Notes under the pieces: generated by a model | Databases searched by the model: none | Told to the model about the DNA's origin: nothing | What the model saw: the letters and a program-made list of their open reading frames with translations, nothing else | Made by a program: the position numbers and the translations under genes | Part shown: one piece after another, positions 31,040-41,724 of the stretch | How positions within the stretch are numbered: position 1 is the first letter of the stretch | Layout of the letters: the number at the start of each line of letters is the position of its first letter | Origin: Alentia gelatinosa | Taxonomy: Eukaryota > Annelida > Polychaeta > Phyllodocida > Polynoidae | Length of the DNA: 64,000 nucleotides | Direction: 5' to 3' | Assembly (NCBI GenBank): GCA_950022655.1 | Contig: OX465580.1 | Location: forward strand, 45,630,028 to 45,694,027

Positions 31040-31735
31040 CTTAACATTTTCATGTTTGTAACACGTAAAAAGGTATGTAATTCCTACCAAAAAATGACAT
31101 TAATTTATGAAGCTTGCACGTATTTGTGATTTTTTGCGATCACATACATTCCTCTGCCAACTGCATCGGGATGTATGTGATCAACAATTTCACCGCATAT
31201 TTTTGACGTACGTAAACAGTAAGCCAGTTTCTGTATGCTACTTATGTTTTATTGATATACTTTGTGGTAATTATAAGCACGGACTTGTACAAGTCCGTTT
31301 TATAAACTATCGTATCCTTTCTAACTATGTTCCTTGCTTATTCTTTGATCTTATTTCCTTTTAATGGCCTCCATGCATCTACACGACTCTTTCATTACCT
31401 ATTGGATAAAACACATGGGTCCTACAGTAATACAAACCATGTGCTGCATTGATAATCAATCGCACATCTATATAATAACGTCCCATGTCATATCGCATGT
31501 CGTAGGCGAATCATCAAAGGAAATTTCCCTCTTGCAAATAAGAACGGCGCTGCAGTCTCGGGAAAAACGGGTAGCGCTGGTGTTACATAACAATTGACAA
31601 CCGACCGAGTACCAGCAGAGTTACAGCCAAACTGAGGCGTGTTCCGTCGATGTGCGACCACTAATCATATTAGCGTTGTGTTAAAGCTGAAATACGGGAA
31701 CTAATCTCAATGATAATTTCAAAAAATATAACGCG
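31040..31735. other. Non-coding stretch
   Basis: No gene recognised; small open frames lack domains. Confidence 0.45.
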
Positions 31736-31774
31736 GCCCTCTCACTGTGTGACAGGGCGTCCTGTGTGTTGTGC

Positions 31775-31895
31775 ACCTGCCACTGACCGCTCACCCCGTC
31801 CCCCTGTCGCAGTCTGCGCTGTGTGGGGGTATATAGGACCCACACTCAGGGGCATGGTGGTCAGTGCACAGGGTGGGAGCGACAGGTGAAGTATG
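31775..31895 (+). promoter_or_regulatory. Structured TATA-containing segment upstream of the PLE
   Basis: GC-rich segment with a TATA-like GGTATATAGGA flanked by the inverted pair GTGTGGG / CCCACAC. Outer complementary pairs (CACCTG with CAGGTG, CACTGACC with GGTCAGTG) nest around it. It lies about 110 bp before the left inverted repeat of the PLE. It may be a promoter of the element's upstream repeat or of a host gene. Confidence 0.35.
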
Positions 31896-31957
31896 GAAGG
31901 TAGATCTTATATTACATGAATCCCCAAAGAGTGCAGTTATATAAATACATACATATA

Positions 31958-32023
31958 TATGTTTAAATTTTGGTCTGGTGGTTCAAATGACGTTATTTAC
32001 GCGTCATTTTCTCCGACCGGAAA
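31958..32023 (+). repeat. PLE terminal inverted repeat, left
   Basis: 66 bp starting TATGTTTAAATTTTGGTC and ending CTCCGACCGGAAA, exactly complementary to 35465-35530. Confidence 0.95.
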
Positions 32024-32035
32024 AAAAAGACCAGT

Positions 32036-32878
32036 ATGGTGCCAATAAATATTGTTTCAGACCAGATGGTTACACCACATGTCAACCCATTTGCAAACAT
32101 GTTCCCGCCCAAAATCAATACTGACACTGCTTCTTTTGCATTTCAGACCATTGATTCGATGATTCCCGACTTTGCCCGTGGGCCATGGCGGGCCGCCAAA
32201 AATGACGGGAATAGGGCGGTAAAAAGTCTTCTCCGAGCGCAATGGTATGACCAAGCCTGTGCACAGGAACACATCGAGCCGTGGGCGGCCGTGGTCACTG
32301 AGCTGCCCAGTTACGTCTCGCACTCTGTCCTGATGTCCACGGTTGAAAACATCAGAAAACAGGCAGCTCGTGACATAATGGCAGCTACAAAGGACTTTTT
32401 CTATCGAGCTCACTCGAGTCAGTGCACATCAAGCGAGGCGTATTATACGACGACTCGCCAGCTTATAGCCAACGAGCACGGGACAGATGAAACCGAACAG
32501 ATAATGGATGCCATCAAAAAACATAATCAGAAAGCACATGATTATGAATCGACCAACGAAAAGGCCAGATTGACATCCAAAATAACCCTGCTGTCACAGC
32601 GCATGCCAGGAAATGGTGAAATCCGTGACCCGGCCACTGCAGCCATCGCCCAATATCTTACCAACAAAGAAAATGAGGCGGCTGCACTGAACCAGGAAAA
32701 ACAGGGTTTTCAGGAAAACCCCCCCGCAGTTCCGCGCGGAGGAAGGGGGAAACCAAGGACATCGTACAGACAGCAGCCGTACGATGCCCAGGACCGGGGA
32801 TCCGGTTACCGCGGAAGACGAGGCAGAGGACGCGGCAGGGGAAGGACCAGCCGCAGGGCCCCCGCCCAAACAGAGTGA
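32036..32878 (+). CDS. PLE ORF1: putative RNA-binding protein with RG-rich tail
   Basis: A 280-residue intact frame starting at an ATG 12 bp after the left inverted repeat. The N-terminal ~210 residues are mixed and largely helical (WDQA-like and SVLMSTVENIRKQAARDIMA segments). The last ~45 residues are low-complexity, basic and RG-rich (RGGRGK, SGYRGRRGRGRGRGRTSRR), as in RNA-binding RGG tails. I do not recognise a named domain in the first part. Its stop overlaps the ORF2 start (TGATG, 32876-32880). Both ORFs sit inside the same inverted repeats, so ORF1 belongs to the element. A gag-like or ORF1p-like RNA-packaging role is inference. Confidence 0.7.
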   Translation: MVPINIVSDQMVTPHVNPFANMFPPKINTDTASFAFQTIDSMIPDFARGPWRAAKNDGNRAVKSLLRAQWYDQACAQEHIEPWAAVVTELPSYVSHSVLMSTVENIRKQAARDIMAATKDFFYRAHSSQCTSSEAYYTTTRQLIANEHGTDETEQIMDAIKKHNQKAHDYESTNEKARLTSKITLLSQRMPGNGEIRDPATAAIAQYLTNKENEAAALNQEKQGFQENPPAVPRGGRGKPRTSYRQQPYDAQDRGSGYRGRRGRGRGRGRTSRRAPAQTE

Positions 32879-35430
32879 TGTCTGACAAAAAAGACTCACC
32901 TTCTGGCACCATGATGCCCCATGTTGAACATTTGGCTCCCCCTGTTGATATGTCTGTACCTTTTGTTCAGTCTGAACCTGTTGTACCAGTTGTATCCACT
33001 GTTGAGCGAAATGTTCCACCTTTCCACAATAAACCACAAGGTTTGAAGTATCCACGTGTTTGTACCACTCAATCAACCAACTCAAATATTCAGTTAAGTA
33101 GTAACACTGAACCGAGTAAAATGGCAAAAAAATCCCATAGTAGTGAATCTATCTAAACGGGCACTGAATAATGATGAAATATCACTCCTAGAAAAAGGTC
33201 TGAATTTCTGTCCAGTACAGGACAGCATCAATGAAGGAGACTTAAAAATAGAGCTAGATCAATTCCATCAAAAGCTTAGAACTAAGCAATTCTTTGCCAA
33301 AGAACAGCCCAGTACAGGTACTGTCAACAAAGGCAACCAACAAGGTAACAATCTAGCTTTCAATGATAACTTAATGGTGCAGAAACTAAAAGGAAGCCTC
33401 CACTTGGCTCTCAAAACCTGGAAAGTTTCATCTCCATTAACGAAGTCAACCTCTCGATCGAAACGGCTAAACTCAGAAGAGCTGAGCCAAATATGACGGC
33501 TGGGGAGAAAAAGTCCTTGCGCTCTTTAGCTAAAGACGCAAATATAATAATCAAACCAGCAGATAAAGGAGGAGCAACGGTAGTCCAAGATATAGAACAA
33601 TATCTGGCCGAGGCCGACAGACAACTCAATGATAAGGGAACTTATCACCCACTAAAAAGTGACCCAACCATAGAACTCTCAGCAGAAGTAGACAAAAAGA
33701 TAGATCACATGAGGGAACAAGGGGAGATCAGTGACAAGATGGCAGGCGCATTGAAAACCGAAAAACCCAAAGCGCCTAACATCTATTTTTTGCCAAAAAT
33801 ACACAAAGCAGAAAGACCCCCACCAGGCAGACCGGTTGTGTCTGCAAACAACTGTCCCACAGAAAAGATATCCTCTTTCGTGGACAACTTTCTAAAGCCA
33901 TTGGTCCCAGATATAAAGTCATATATCAAGGACACCAATGATTTTGTCAATAAGATTGAGAACCTTCCAACCTACTCGGAAGCTACGATAATGGGGACTC
34001 TAGATGTGAGTTCCCTGTATACGAACATTCCGAACATCGAAGGTATCGAAGCAATCACCAAAAAACTGGAACTAACCAGAAAAGGCGATATCAAGCCCAC
34101 CAATAAATCATTGGTGGAGCTCCTGGATATGGTGCTGACCAAGAACAACATCGTATTCAATGGCAAACACTACATACAGGTCAGAGGCACTGCGACGGGT
34201 ACCAGGCTGGCCCCATCGTATGCAAACCTGTTCATGGAACACATAGAGGATTCCATCTTACCGAGATACCATCTACAACCCACAGTTTGGTTGAGATACA
34301 TAGATGATATCTTCTATGTCTGGGAGTACGGTCAAGTGGAACTCGACAGGTGGCTGGAGTACCTCAACGCAGCACACCACTCGATAAAATTCACAGATGA
34401 AAACTCCAAAACCGAGATCAACTTCCTAGACACAAAAGTGAAAAAGGACAAAGGGCGACTGTACACAGACCTTTACACTAAACCCACGGATGCTAACACA
34501 TATCTGAGATATGATTCGGCACATCCGCCTGCAACAAAACGGAGTCTGCCGTATTCGCAACTACTCCGACTCAAAAGAATATGTGGAAAAAATGAAGACT
34601 ACGAAAAACATGCCAGCACCAAGCTGACAGAATTCGAGTCAAAAGGGTACCCTAGATACACACTCCTTAAATGCAAGGAACATGTGGACGCCAAAGAGAG
34701 GAAAGAGATCCTCAAGCCCAGAGACCCCAATGAAAAGGATGAAGAAGGAGGTAAAACCTTCTTAATCTCGACCTATCGCCAAGGTAATAACAAACTTGGT
34801 GAAATCGTGGACCGAAACTGGGACCTACTAGGGAGATCAACTACAACTAAAGAGTTGTATCGAAGCAAACTAGTAAAAGGCTACAAACGCCCAAAAAACC
34901 TGAAAGATCACCTGGTCAGATCAAAAACAGACTATGACCCATCCAAGCGGGAAAGGGGGAAGTCAACGATAGGAGAAGATAGTAATCGAAACGAGTGCAA
35001 ACGAAAAGAGTGCAAATATTGCGCAAAAATTGATAAAAACGGAAGCATCCGCTCGAAAACTACCAACCGCAAGCACAATACAAAATGGAATGTGACTTGC
35101 AATAGCTCCAACGTGATATACTGCATCAAGTGTACTCGATGTGGTATTCAATACGTGGGCCAAACCAAGCGCAAAATAAAGGATCACATGTACAAACACC
35201 TGCGCAACATAAAAAAGGCCAACAACCAAAATGAAGTACCAGTACACTTCAATGGTTGCAACCACGAGGGAACGGAAGATGTGAAATTCAACGTATTGGA
35301 CTTCATATTCTGCCATCCTCAAGGCAAAAGGGCGGCTGTCCTACGGAACAAGATAGAGTTTAATTGGATACACTGCCTGAGGAGTCAATCCCCCTGGGGA
35401 TTAAACACCATGGACAACGGGTACGGTTAG
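32878..35430 (+). CDS. PLE ORF2: Penelope reverse transcriptase with GIY-YIG endonuclease (frame-shifted)
   Basis: Starts at the ATG overlapping the ORF1 stop. The N-terminal part is broken by three +1 shifts, each at an A run (about 33126-33132, 33388-33391, 33413-33416). From 33493 the frame is open for 645 codons. In that frame: IIIKPADKGG (19-26 region), RPVVSANNCPTEKISSFVD, motif A TLDVSSLYTNIP (Asp171), motif B GTATGTRLAPSYANLF (232-247), catalytic RYIDDIF (Asp271/272), a Cys-rich linker CKRKECKYC, then the GIY-YIG nuclease VIYCIKC ... YVGQTKRKIKDHMYKH (541-568) and ending GLNTMDNGYG. Penelope RTs prime at nicks made by this nuclease. The shifts may be true decay or assembly errors in homopolymers. 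Confidence 0.88.
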
Positions 35431-35464
35431 AAGGGATACCATCAACGCCACGTCAAAAAAAAAA

Positions 35465-35530
35465 TTTCCGGTCGGAGAAAATGACGCGTAAATAACGTCA
35501 TTTGAACCACCAGACCAAAATTTAAACATA
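35465..35530 (-). repeat. PLE terminal inverted repeat, right
   Basis: Exact complement of 31958-32023, lying just after the ORF2 stop and the GCCACGTCAAAA motif (35448-35459). Confidence 0.95.
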
Positions 35531-36100
35531 CAAATTAACCTTGTATCCTGAAAACCTACCCTACCTAGACTCCAAGCTTTCACCCCAAAGTCCTAGATAT
35601 TAGGGAAGCAGCGGCAGCCGACCCATTCACAATTCGGAAAAAATGGCCTCGACACACGCTTGTAAACGAGGACATCAAACAAAAATAAACTCCACCAGAG
35701 TGCCACGCCTGATGATAAACAGTAAGTTTTGAAACCACATTCCTCAGCATCCCCGAATATACAGGAAGGGCACGGTTTCATCCTCAGCTCAGGACCAGAA
35801 ACCTTCCCCCAACCTACTAAAAATGACTATCCCCCACTACTGATCAACAAATGGTCAGTCCCCAGCTGGCTAAACGATAACTGGGTCAATCCCGGGTCGT
35901 AGTCAAGGACACCACGTTTGTATATGGTCCGGTCCAATCAACGCACTCCTTACGGCAGAACTAGGCCAAGTCTAGCCAATGGGAGCGGGGATAACATCTA
36001 GCGCGCGACAAAAGTCAACCTCGTGAGGTGAAAGCATATAGGAGATCAATGTGGTAGCGTAACGCACTACGACAGCTTCGTCTGACTTTCTATACATACA
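35531..36100 (+). other. Sequence beyond the PLE, possible terminal repeat region
   Basis: Contains a hammerhead-like core (35709-35735) and two CCAAT-type motifs (GGTCCAATCAACG about 35932, TAGCCAATGGGAG about 35974). Similar motif types flank the PLE relic at 13.3-13.9 kb in the matching orientation, so at least part of this may belong to the PLE family. No gene. Confidence 0.4.
35709..35735 (+). ncRNA. Hammerhead-ribozyme-like core near the PLE 3' end
   Basis: CUGAUGA (35709-35715), a short stem II of four pairs (AAAC/GUUU around AGUAA, closed by a U-U), then GAAAC (35731-35735) followed by CAC. Same core order and the same following CAC as at 13907-13933 on the - strand. Stems I and III are not convincing in this copy. 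Confidence 0.35.
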
Positions 36101-36284
36101 TATATATATATATTTATCTCACCCCGGTATTTTTCTCCATAGACTTAACATTGGGAACTCGTATCTAACGCCCATTAGATATTTAGGAAAAATATCCAAT
36201 GGGGGATTATGTCATAAATTATAGCCCATTAGTCAATATGAAGGGTGAGATAAATTCAGAAACCTATTCAAGTTGAGGGTCAGA

Positions 36285-36374
36285 ACTCGATCCCGTCTCG
36301 TTTGAATCACTACGTAGTTCACGCGGCTTCGCCTTGTGAATTACTATGTGATTCAAACTCGATGGGATACGAGC
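36285..36374. repeat. Hairpin MITE with GGCGAAGCC loop
   Basis: Arms 36285-36322 and 36336-36374 are imperfect reverse complements sharing GTTTGAATCAC and GTAGTTCAC/GTGAATTAC. The loop reads CGGCTTCGCCTTG, the complement of CAAGGCGAAGCCG. Confidence 0.65.
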
Positions 36375-36379
36375 TCAGA

Positions 36380-38520
36380 CAGGTAGCGATGCCCTAACAC
36401 CACTCCTATGCTTTAGCATTGGAGCAGCGCTCCTATAGACGACCATTGCCTCAAAGTTGTCCAGGGTACATGTACACAAGGCCTGACAGTGTGCCACGCT
36501 ACTCCCAGTGAATAAATGACCTTAGTAGCTCCGTTTCACGCATGCTCAATAGTGTGTGTGGCAGGGCTTAATCTTTTGAATTAATTAACAGAGCTTAATT
36601 GCTTTATATAAGCTTTAACAACCCATGCTGAAAGAAACAGTTCAATTTGATTTTTTTCATACATTCTCCGAGTCATCTGGCTTTCGGTTTCAAATACCCT
36701 CCAAAATCCCTTAACAACGAAAATGTCCGCCATCTTGCTGGTCAAAGTGTAAAATAGTGAGAGAGAAAAAATAGTTTCTGCCATTCTAATATGCAAACTG
36801 CAATTATGATCGTTTAATTAATCGGAGATTATTTACAATATTTAGACATGACATGATTCGACGATTTGTTGACATCGCATTTAAGGTATAAACTGAAGCC
36901 ATCGCATAATCATTTGATTTGAAACTGCAAGGATGCACTAGTTTTGTCAAGGGAAAGGGTTCAGTGTTACTGAACACATCCCCACATATTAAAAACTATC
37001 AGAATTGAACGTTTGAATTCGCCATAGGCTTAACACTGCATAGGTGCCTTTCCAAGATGGCCGCGTAGGGGTGCATAGCGCCACCTACTTCCAGATTGAC
37101 TCGACCAATACTAGTCTAATGTAAAATAACCGAAATTTTTCAATTTCTGGTATTGGAGTTCAAATTTGAATGGTTGTTTATAAATGCCGAAAACATATGT
37201 TTTTGTGATGGAAATAGGTGTTCGTAGCGTCCTTGTTGTGAAAGAACACGGTTTTAGAGATGGATTATACAAATATGATCCTGCAATCTTGATCTTAGTG
37301 GGAGTTCAAAATGTATCCTTCCGTCGTGAAATATCACATATCTTATAGGAGAAGTGAGAGTGGCTTCACTAAAAATTTGATAGTTGTGAAAAGACATGGA
37401 CATGGTCTCATGGACCAGAAAATTATGTCAATTTGAAATTGAATTTAGAAGACAAATACAAAGGATCCCTGCAAATATATATTATAACTCATAGGTTTTA
37501 GGTGGTGAAAACAAGTATCTTATATGAGTGTCATAGGCACCTACTGCACCCTGAAGTCACAACAGATACATTACCTGACCATAAACGATGAAGCTATTAC
37601 TTTCAACGCAACAGATACATCACATGACAACAAACGATAAAGCTATTACTTTAAATATGATGCTTTTCTTGACTAGGATCTTTGACATTTTGAGTATTCT
37701 TGTTTGGTAGTCACTAGCCTTTCTCAACTAAACATTGCTGTCCGATATCTTGAATGAATGCGTTTGTGCAGCCAGTGGCATCAATTTACTAGCGTCCATT
37801 TCCTTTGGCGATTAAGGGACCAGATCATGATACTGTTGTCCAGGGAACAATACTGGCGGCCGTGTTATGCGCAGATCGTCAAAGTGAGTACCTTCTCTAC
37901 AGCTACGGGCCAGGAGGTCCTTTATAACAATGCCGAAAATGCCAGTTCAGCGTTCCCCTCTGTTCTTGGCGCCACCTGATGGGAATGGAAATGAAAGGCG
38001 CACACAGCGGGAGTCGGATGGCCAATATACTCTGAATCGGGCGGTATTTTTCGTTAAGACTAGAATCGGGGTGATGTGATACCTGAAATTGACATTTATG
38101 TGGTATGAGCTATGCACAACAACTGAGAAGAGATGAAAACTCAGACAATCAAAATGTGCCTATCTTGGTAAGTCTAACTACCATCCGTGTACATGACGCA
38201 ATTTGAGGAATAAACTAATTCCTTGACTTGCTGAAGAGAATATTGGTTAACCCAGATAAGAGTGAGGAAAATCATCAGGTTAGGTGTAGAGCGGGGGCAA
38301 TATAGCACTACTGTCGTCTTGGTCACAATATTTGCCTGCAAATGTTTGTAGATGGTTTTGGTTTTTTAGCTTCTCTTTCCAAAGAAAAAAAAAGTATATG
38401 TCAATAAAAGTGCAATCACTTACGCGGAGAGAGGGTGGAGAAATATCACCATAATTATTGAAATTTTGTAGAAATAAAGTAGGACTGAAGAAGTTGAACG
38501 AATAGTTTTGTCCGTGGGTT
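36380..38520. other. Non-coding stretch with one short tandem duplication
   Basis: No gene recognised. 37560-37603 and 37608-37652 are two copies of a 48-bp unit (CAACAGATACAT ... AAGCTATTACTTT). Confidence 0.5.
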
Positions 38521-38524
38521 TAGT

Positions 38525-40561
38525 CTAGTCAATCTATGACATTTTTGGGCCTAACCCACCACAAATTGCAATACAATTTTTTTCTTCACAATAGATCTCA
38601 GGAAGGTCCCCAGAACACCATATTGAAAATCCACCAAAATCCACCTTTGGGAAATATGTCTAATCTGCATAAATCTAACATGCTCATTAGAATCACTCAA
38701 AATGACTATATTAGGTTTTAACTTGCACTAGTCAGGGGGCCAGCCCTTGAAAAAGTGGCTTTCCGTTCCATAAAAGTATAGCAGCAATTTTATTGGATCA
38801 AATGAAAGCTAAGACTTTGGCCATTCCAGATATGGTAGCCATTTTTCTATAAATGTGTCCATTTGACCTTTTATTAGAGGTCAAAAGTCAAAGGTCATCA
38901 AATTTCAGAGGGTTTTGAAATTGAGACATATTTTGTCATTTCTCCAAGAGTATTAAACTGATTTCTTAACCCTTTAGCTATGCGATAATGCCCAGAGGCA
39001 TTCTCTGGCATTCTACGCTGTGTGGCCTGAAGGCATTCCCGGGTGTAATATGCTATGATGCCTTGAGGCATCATTTCAGAAATTCAAGTAATTGCAATTT
39101 TTTAATGAAATAATGCGAATAATTTGATAATATCATTCCAACCTGTGTAAAACTATATCATAGTTGACATCATTACTATCATATAACATCCTAATTATTT
39201 TTCATTTATATGGAGGTGTAATATAATGACATCCTATAAGGACGTACAAATGTTTCTATAACTTGTTCTAATATGCCTGTATTTCAACTTGAATGATATA
39301 TTTAGACACCATACCCTAGTAAAGTTTTTAAAGATAGAATTCGCATTATGCACCATTGAGCCACAGTGAGGTCAAAAGTCAACATATATGTTCATATAAA
39401 AGACCAACATAGGCCACTGAAACTTAGACATTTTTTCATTTCTCAAGAGGTATTTGGTCAATCATATATCTTATATTATTACACACACAAAAATTAATAT
39501 AGGAAATGATGCCTTTAGACAACAACCAAACTATAACAGATGATGTCTAAAGACAACATTTCAGGCATTCCAATGGTGGCACTGTTGACGCCTAAAGGCA
39601 TCACCCACTGGACTGTGTTAGGGAAAATGTATCATGTCATAAAGCTTTAAATAAATTATAAGTTCAGACAACTATGTGCCCATTTGCCCTGGGCCGGTTG
39701 ATGCCTCAAGGCATAATTTGCTCTGGGCTGGTTGATGCCTCAAGGTATCATTCCCCCTTTAAGGGTTAATATTCATGTCTATGTTAATTATGACTGCACC
39801 TCATTGGAAAGGGATTTATAGAAGTGTAGAGGACTACACATGCTGGTTATATCTAATGAGCTAAAATGAATATCAAGTACAGTTGATGTATTTACAGATA
39901 CAAGATGGCTGATAGGTCATGATATTTTAGCTACACCTTAACATCTAATAAGCTGAAGCAATAACAATATTTGAAATTAAAATCATCCCCTGTGATTTTT
40001 CTTAAAACTGTTTGAAGGGAGGTATTGATGCATCGCCAAAATGGCATTTCTTTATTATGGTGCTCCTCACCAATTAAGATATTCAGTTGAAGATTTATAT
40101 GAGATCGCAGACACAAGAATACTTTTAAAAGCCATTTTTGAATATTGATTGAAAATGTAATGTGATAGCCTGCACTAGATATAAAAAAAACCATTGAAAC
40201 AATAATACATAGGGAACAGCCTATTTGAAAATAGTTAATAACTACCTAAGTAACTTTCATAATTTGATGAGCAGTTAAATCATGTAAATACTTATTTTAT
40301 GAGATTGTGCACCTGAAAATAAACAGTTTATTTCTTTAAATTACTTGAAAATACCATCTAGAAGTTGTTTTATGTCTATTTGTCCACAGCTGTAGGTGTT
40401 TTGAAGGCCAAATTTGATTTTTGCAAATCAAGCATATTTCCCCAAGGGGGATTTTGGCGGATTTTTAGTATGTTGATTTGGGGACCTGTCTGAAATGCAT
40501 TGTGAAGAAAAAAATTGTATTGCGATTTGTGGTGGGTCAAACCCTAAATTGACTTGACTAG
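38525..40561. mobile_element. Long-TIR DNA element, about 2 kb, non-autonomous
   Basis: Inverted repeats of about 146 bp (38525-38672 and 40416-40561), about 80 percent identical. Both start CTAGTCAA and contain ACCCACCACAAAT, GCAATACAATTTTTTTC and CAAAATCC blocks. The interior lacks any transposase and holds a second, younger-type element (38970-39765). Confidence 0.7.
38970..39765. mobile_element. piggyBac-like MITE with palindrome repeats, nested
   Basis: Flanked by TTAA on both sides (38966-38969 and 39766-39769). Ends CCCTTTAGC and, reversed, CCCTTAAAG. Internal palindrome copies of the type GATGCCTTGAGGCATC (about 39058), GACGCCTAAAGGCATC (about 39588) and GATGCCTCAAGGCATA (about 39702). 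It resembles the clearer copy at 41348-41719. Confidence 0.6.
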
Positions 40562-41347
40562 TTACTGAATATTGACGCCCTACGAATGAGAGAGGGAATG
40601 AGTAGAGGGAGATGGAAAGGTCTTTCCCGAACGTTCGAGTCAACTGATGGGTGGAGAGTGGTGTGAAGAGTGTAATCCTTTCCGACGCGCATTACTGTCA
40701 ACAAGTTGGCAGTAGAATCAGGGAGCTGTTGAACAAAGTTCGTTCCTTTCTGGAGCTGGTCTGAACGATACGATAATTCCAACGATAAAGGACATCCTGG
40801 ACAATGTTTTCCTTTCAGTGTTGTATGACAAGAAAGAAGAAATTCTATAAATGAAAGTATTTTTATATAGTACCTTATAAGACCTTTAGGTTATTCTTGT
40901 AATCAATACATCTCATGCTTACAGCACATTATTTTATACAACACTATGGCCCCAAAGACAATCCTAAGATACTTTTTTGTCGTTTGTAGTTTGTTTAACG
41001 CCCCCCTGGTTCTTATTAGCCAAATTGGGATAAACTTGACACTAAGAACTAAGAGATGAATGCATGGATGCGACAAATTAATATGACTGCGACCTGACCC
41101 CGGTATTCATCGTTTGGTGATTCTAGTAGCAGGGGAATGAGACTTTGGAAATTGGAGACCTACCTCATTTTGTTTTCTAATATGATCGGAAAAGCATTAC
41201 ACAGATATCTCCTTTCCTATATATTGTCAAAACAGAAAATATCCGAGAAGCAATATCTGCTCGTTTAGTTCGGGTTTAGTAAACTAACTGGTTCAGCTCC
41301 TTCTTCTGGGCACACTAGCAGTATTCCCGAATTACTTCCCAATTTAA

Positions 41348-41719
41348 CCCTTTGGCGCCGGGTGATGCCTTAAGGCATCGCCGCCCGTGGCCGGATGATG
41401 CCTTAAGGCATCGCCGTGTGTGGCCGGATGATGCCTTAAGGCATCATTTTTTAAGACTTACAAAATCATAGTTTATGTGTAATAACTTTGTAAATAATTG
41501 ATCAATAATGATGAAATTTGCACAGGATGTTGGTATAACATTAACCTTGCGATTTTGAAATACTCATAAAATAATATTAAAGACCACGTGTTTTATCACG
41601 TGATCAAAAGTGAAATTATCATAATTGGCCTGAAAAGACCCCGTCCCCTGGCGGTATATACTAAAACCCTACCCGGCCTTACCGACATTGCTTTGTCAGA
41701 GGTGCCCGGTGTGAAAGGG
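41348..41719. mobile_element. piggyBac-like MITE with three 16-bp palindromes
   Basis: TTAA target sites at 41344-41347 and 41720-41723. Ends CCCTTTGGCGCCGGG and, reversed, CCCTTTCACACCGGGC. Just inside the left end, the palindrome GATGCCTTAAGGCATC occurs three times, about 32 bp apart, separated by GCCG-GTGGCCGGAT spacers. 372 bp, no ORF. TTAA with CCC-starting ends is characteristic of piggyBac-type elements. Confidence 0.75.
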
Positions 41720-41724
41720 TTAAA

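Larger units (their letters stand above)
31958..35530 (+). mobile_element. Two-ORF Penelope-like element with perfect terminal inverted repeats
   Basis: A 3.6-kb unit bounded by 66-bp inverted repeats (31958-32023 and 35465-35530) that I read as identical. It contains ORF1 (32036-32878, RG-rich tail) and ORF2 (RT plus GIY-YIG endonuclease, 32878-35430). PLE terminal repeats are known in direct and inverted orientation. An additional upstream ORF is unusual for canonical Penelope elements. Beyond the right repeat, to about 36060, there is further PLE-like sequence (hammerhead-like core, CCAAT motifs). No clear target duplication is visible. Confidence 0.85.
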
